The position numbers were made by a program, and so were the translations under genes. The notes under the pieces are model-generated. The model was given only the letters and a program-made list of their open reading frames with translations, ran no database searches and was not told the origin of the DNA. From NCBI GenBank assembly GCA_029573925.1, contig JAKQBV010000313.1, forward strand, positions 1 to 5,341: a stretch of 5,341 nt of DNA, read 5' to 3'. The stretch is from a bacterium. GTDB lineage: Bacteria > UBP15 > UBA6099. This document shows positions 3,494 to 5,341 of this stretch, one piece after another; the first letter of the stretch is position 1; each line of letters starts with the position of its first letter.

Positions 3494-5341
3494 ATGGCAA
3501 TGTATCGCAAGACGACAGATTCTAATCACAAAGTTGGCATTAATGACAGCGCGAAGGCGCATGGTTTTGCGTTTGAAGCAAGAGGATGCACTAATGGCAG
3601 CCATACATTTATTTTCGGCATTCAAAAAACAAATTTGAAGCCATTATTATTTGCTTTCAAAGCTATTTCGGTTTTAACTGTTTCAATCCTTATTGCAATG
3701 TCATTACTGTTTTCAAAAGCAGGTTTTTGTAGCGAGATAGAAGAGGATTCGGCTGCTCTTGCCGAGTTGAGAAGTAGGTTGAGGACTATGGAGCGGCAGT
3801 TGGCGCAGAGGTCAGGCGATGCAAACTCTCCGCTTGCGGCAAGGGTCTTGAGCAGAGCCGGAGCAATCTCGGACGAGGCAACCGGGTCGGCTTTCCCTGT
3901 CGCGGTAGAACCATTGACTGCGAGCGGAGGCAAAACTGCCGACAAGAACGACCAGAAGGAGCCGGGAAGCGTCAGCATCAGACTCGAAGGCGGCAAGCTA
4001 ACGGGATTCAGCATGTCTTCCAAGGGCCTTGATTTCTCGGATTCAGGAGATGTGAAATTGAAGTTGATGTTGGATTCCGACACGGAGGATGTCGAGACCG
4101 TAGAACAGGACGCGGACATGCGCGGCTCTTTTTCCGGGTCCGGACGCGCTTCATTCTATGGAACACAGAATTATGAGCGGTTCAAGGCCCTTTTCGGCAA
4201 AGAGGAAAAGACCAAGGATTATCAGATCGCGGGTCTGGGATTCTCGTTCGATGTCGCAGGGCTTGAATTGAGCGCGCTTAACTACAGCAAACCGCCGAAA
4301 CTGAAAAAGCTCGTGTTTTTCGGAAGCGACACGCCGGGGCCGTACAAGATTAAATCGACAAACATTCTGCCGGGCACGGAGAAGGTTCGCGTGGGAGGAA
4401 GCGAACTGACGCGCGGCGCCGGGTACACTATTCTCTACGGCAAAGGCGAGATTACATTCGATAGGTCGATTGGCGTCAATGAGCGGGTCGTTGTGGAATA
4501 TGAAGTGCCCAGCGGAAGCGGCGGGGCTCCGGGCAAGTTCACCGGATTCAGATTTCAAACTATTACGGATACACAAAACAATGAATCCGGCAACACTATT
4601 CACGACAACCGAAACAAACCTGTGGAAAAAAGCGCTTCAAGAAAAAACGAGACTTCTGATAAATCTATCATGTCTGATACAATCGAAGAATTGAATTCCG
4701 AAACAAACGCAGGCACTCGAGTTCCGGGAACATTTAGAATTTGGAAGCTTTCAATCGAAAAGTGGGGCGTGTCATATCTGTCCGACGAGGTGGTGGACCA
4801 CCGGATGGCGAATGGCGCTCTTACGCGGAGCGAGCTTGCGCATCAGTTGGCGGGCATAGACGGAATGGCGTCGTTCGGAAAAAGCACGACAGTTGAGTTT
4901 GAGGCCGCGCAGAGCGTTGGCGCAAAACAGCGCGAACTGGGAAGGCACGCGCGGACTCTTTTTTCGATCTCTGATTCGAAGGCGTCCGACGGCAACCCGA
5001 TGGGGCCGTACTACATCGACGAGAGCGAGTTGCCTGTGATCGAGGGCAGCGACGAGGTGAGAGTCAACGGCGAGGCGCTCACACGCGACACGGACTACAC
5101 TCTGGACCTTGATTACGGTTCGCTGCGAATAAGGAAGCAGGGGTTGAATTTATCCGACCTCGACGTGATAGAACTGACGCACAGATACCTTGCCGAAGAA
5201 GACAAGGTGTCCGGAGAAAACGAATCGAAGACGGACGTCGCGGGGCTGGTGACGGTGAAGAACGCGTGGGGCGGTTTTACGCACAGCTATACCGTTGAAA
5301 GCCGAGGGGCGGATTTCATGCAGGTCGGAGGCAAGTCGAGC
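3494..5341 (+). CDS. Large secreted or outer-membrane repeat protein, 3' end beyond the window
   Basis: 616 codons are open without a stop up to the last base. Residues 48-80 form a classic signal peptide: MKPLLFAFKAISVLTVSILI if TTG 3635 is the start, with a hydrophobic core followed by SKAGFCSE. After it come a short coiled coil (residues 81-109, ELRSRLRTMERQLAQ), beta-rich segments (SVSIRLEGGKLTGFSM, FSGSGRASFYG), two copies of a repeat (residues 282-338 and 504-565) and a polar, Asn/Ser-rich linker (355-413). The protein is therefore exported, perhaps as part of an outer-membrane or cell-surface assembly. Similar GPY.I...GSE.V.V.G..L..G.DYTIDY modules occur in large surface proteins such as SprA-like ones (from memory); no exact family is claimed. 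The start is uncertain: ATG 3494 (weak AGG upstream) or ATG 3500 leaves 45-47 residues before the signal, while TTG 3635 gives a perfect signal peptide but has no Shine-Dalgarno site. Confidence 0.75.
   Translation, partial: MAMYRKTTDSNHKVGINDSAKAHGFAFEARGCTNGSHTFIFGIQKTNLKPLLFAFKAISVLTVSILIAMSLLFSKAGFCSEIEEDSAALAELRSRLRTMERQLAQRSGDANSPLAARVLSRAGAISDEATGSAFPVAVEPLTASGGKTADKNDQKEPGSVSIRLEGGKLTGFSMSSKGLDFSDSGDVKLKLMLDSDTEDVETVEQDADMRGSFSGSGRASFYGTQNYERFKALFGKEEKTKDYQIAGLGFSFDVAGLELSALNYSKPPKLKKLVFFGSDTPGPYKIKSTNILPGTEKVRVGGSELTRGAGYTILYGKGEITFDRSIGVNERVVVEYEVPSGSGGAPGKFTGFRFQTITDTQNNESGNTIHDNRNKPVEKSASRKNETSDKSIMSDTIEELNSETNAGTRVPGTFRIWKLSIEKWGVSYLSDEVVDHRMANGALTRSELAHQLAGIDGMASFGKSTTVEFEAAQSVGAKQRELGRHARTLFSISDSKASDGNPMGPYYIDESELPVIEGSDEVRVNGEALTRDTDYTLDLDYGSLRIRKQGLNLSDLDVIELTHRYLAEEDKVSGENESKTDVAGLVTVKNAWGGFTHSYTVESRGADFMQVGGKSS
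4337..4507 (+). repeat. Beta-repeat copy 1 in the surface protein
   Basis: 57 codons run from GPYKI to VEYEV, with TEKVRVGGSELTRGAGYTIL and then YGKGEITFDRSIGVNERV. It aligns with the copy at 5003-5188 through GPY.I, E.VRV.G..LTR..DYT/GYT, YG...I and a closing strand. The copies are diverged at DNA level, so this is an old protein-domain repeat and not recent duplication. Confidence 0.75.
5003..5188 (+). repeat. Beta-repeat copy 2 in the surface protein
   Basis: 62 codons run from GPYYI to ELTHRY, with SDEVRVNGEALTRDTDYTLD and LDYGSLRIRKQGLNLSDLDV. It matches the 4337-4507 module in order and spacing, with a few extra residues near the end. Further copies probably lie beyond the window. Confidence 0.75.

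Noticed and set aside
3622..4603. Two long minus-strand frames (3622-4119 and 4151-4603)
   Set aside because: They are exact antisense shadows of the surface-protein reading frame, with serine-rich and low-sense translations and no ribosome binding sites.

Overview
The window looks like a bacterial accessory (defence and mobile-element) region that leads into a housekeeping or surface-protein locus. No rRNA, tRNA or CRISPR repeat array is visible, so the organism cannot be named. Two genes have strong Shine-Dalgarno sites (AGGAGG and AAGGAG), which points to an ordinary bacterial translation system. The long secreted repeat protein at the right end recalls extracytoplasmic proteins of Gram-negative, often uncultivated lineages, but this is only an impression. 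Several decayed genes and a transposase remnant lie together at the left, as expected of a genomic-island graveyard.

Region by region. (1) 2-537, plus strand: the C-terminal part of an AbiEii/AbiGii-type nucleotidyltransferase, the toxin half of a type IV toxin-antitoxin or abortive-infection pair. The reading frame breaks at a run of seven A (349-355) and the family's C-terminal sequence continues in the -1 frame to 537. (2) 538-970: no intact gene. A minus-strand coding remnant of unknown family ends at 584, and there is a perfect 7-bp hairpin at 922-939. (3) 971-1261, minus strand: a 96-residue remnant resembling the C-terminal HEPN part of CRISPR-associated CARF-HEPN proteins (Cas02710/TIGR02710 type). 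It keeps an R-N-x4-H motif. (4) 1283-1660, minus strand: a truncated, internally deleted IS1595-family transposase. (5) 1665-2516 and 2579-2986, minus strand: two intact genes, probably one operon. These are a small CxxC...CxxC zinc-ribbon protein followed by a 283-residue protein with a C-terminal GIY-YIG nuclease domain. (6) 2987-3493: a divergent intergenic region of about 500 bases with a 22-bp perfect palindrome, a second inverted repeat, alternating GC tracts and a TATAAT box. (7) 3494 to the window end, plus strand: a large secreted protein with an internal signal-peptide-like segment, a short coiled coil and two copies of a beta-rich repeat. It runs off the window.

How they fit together: the left two thirds reads as layers of anti-phage or mobile-DNA genes (AbiEii toxin, CRISPR-ancillary HEPN remnant, GIY-YIG protein, IS1595 debris), most of them damaged. 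The surface protein is transcribed away from this region. The points most worth a second look are the AbiEii frameshift, which sits exactly on an A_AAA_AAA heptamer with a stem-loop 9 bases downstream; the CRISPR-ancillary remnant with no array in view; and the uncharacterised zinc-ribbon plus GIY-YIG pair.
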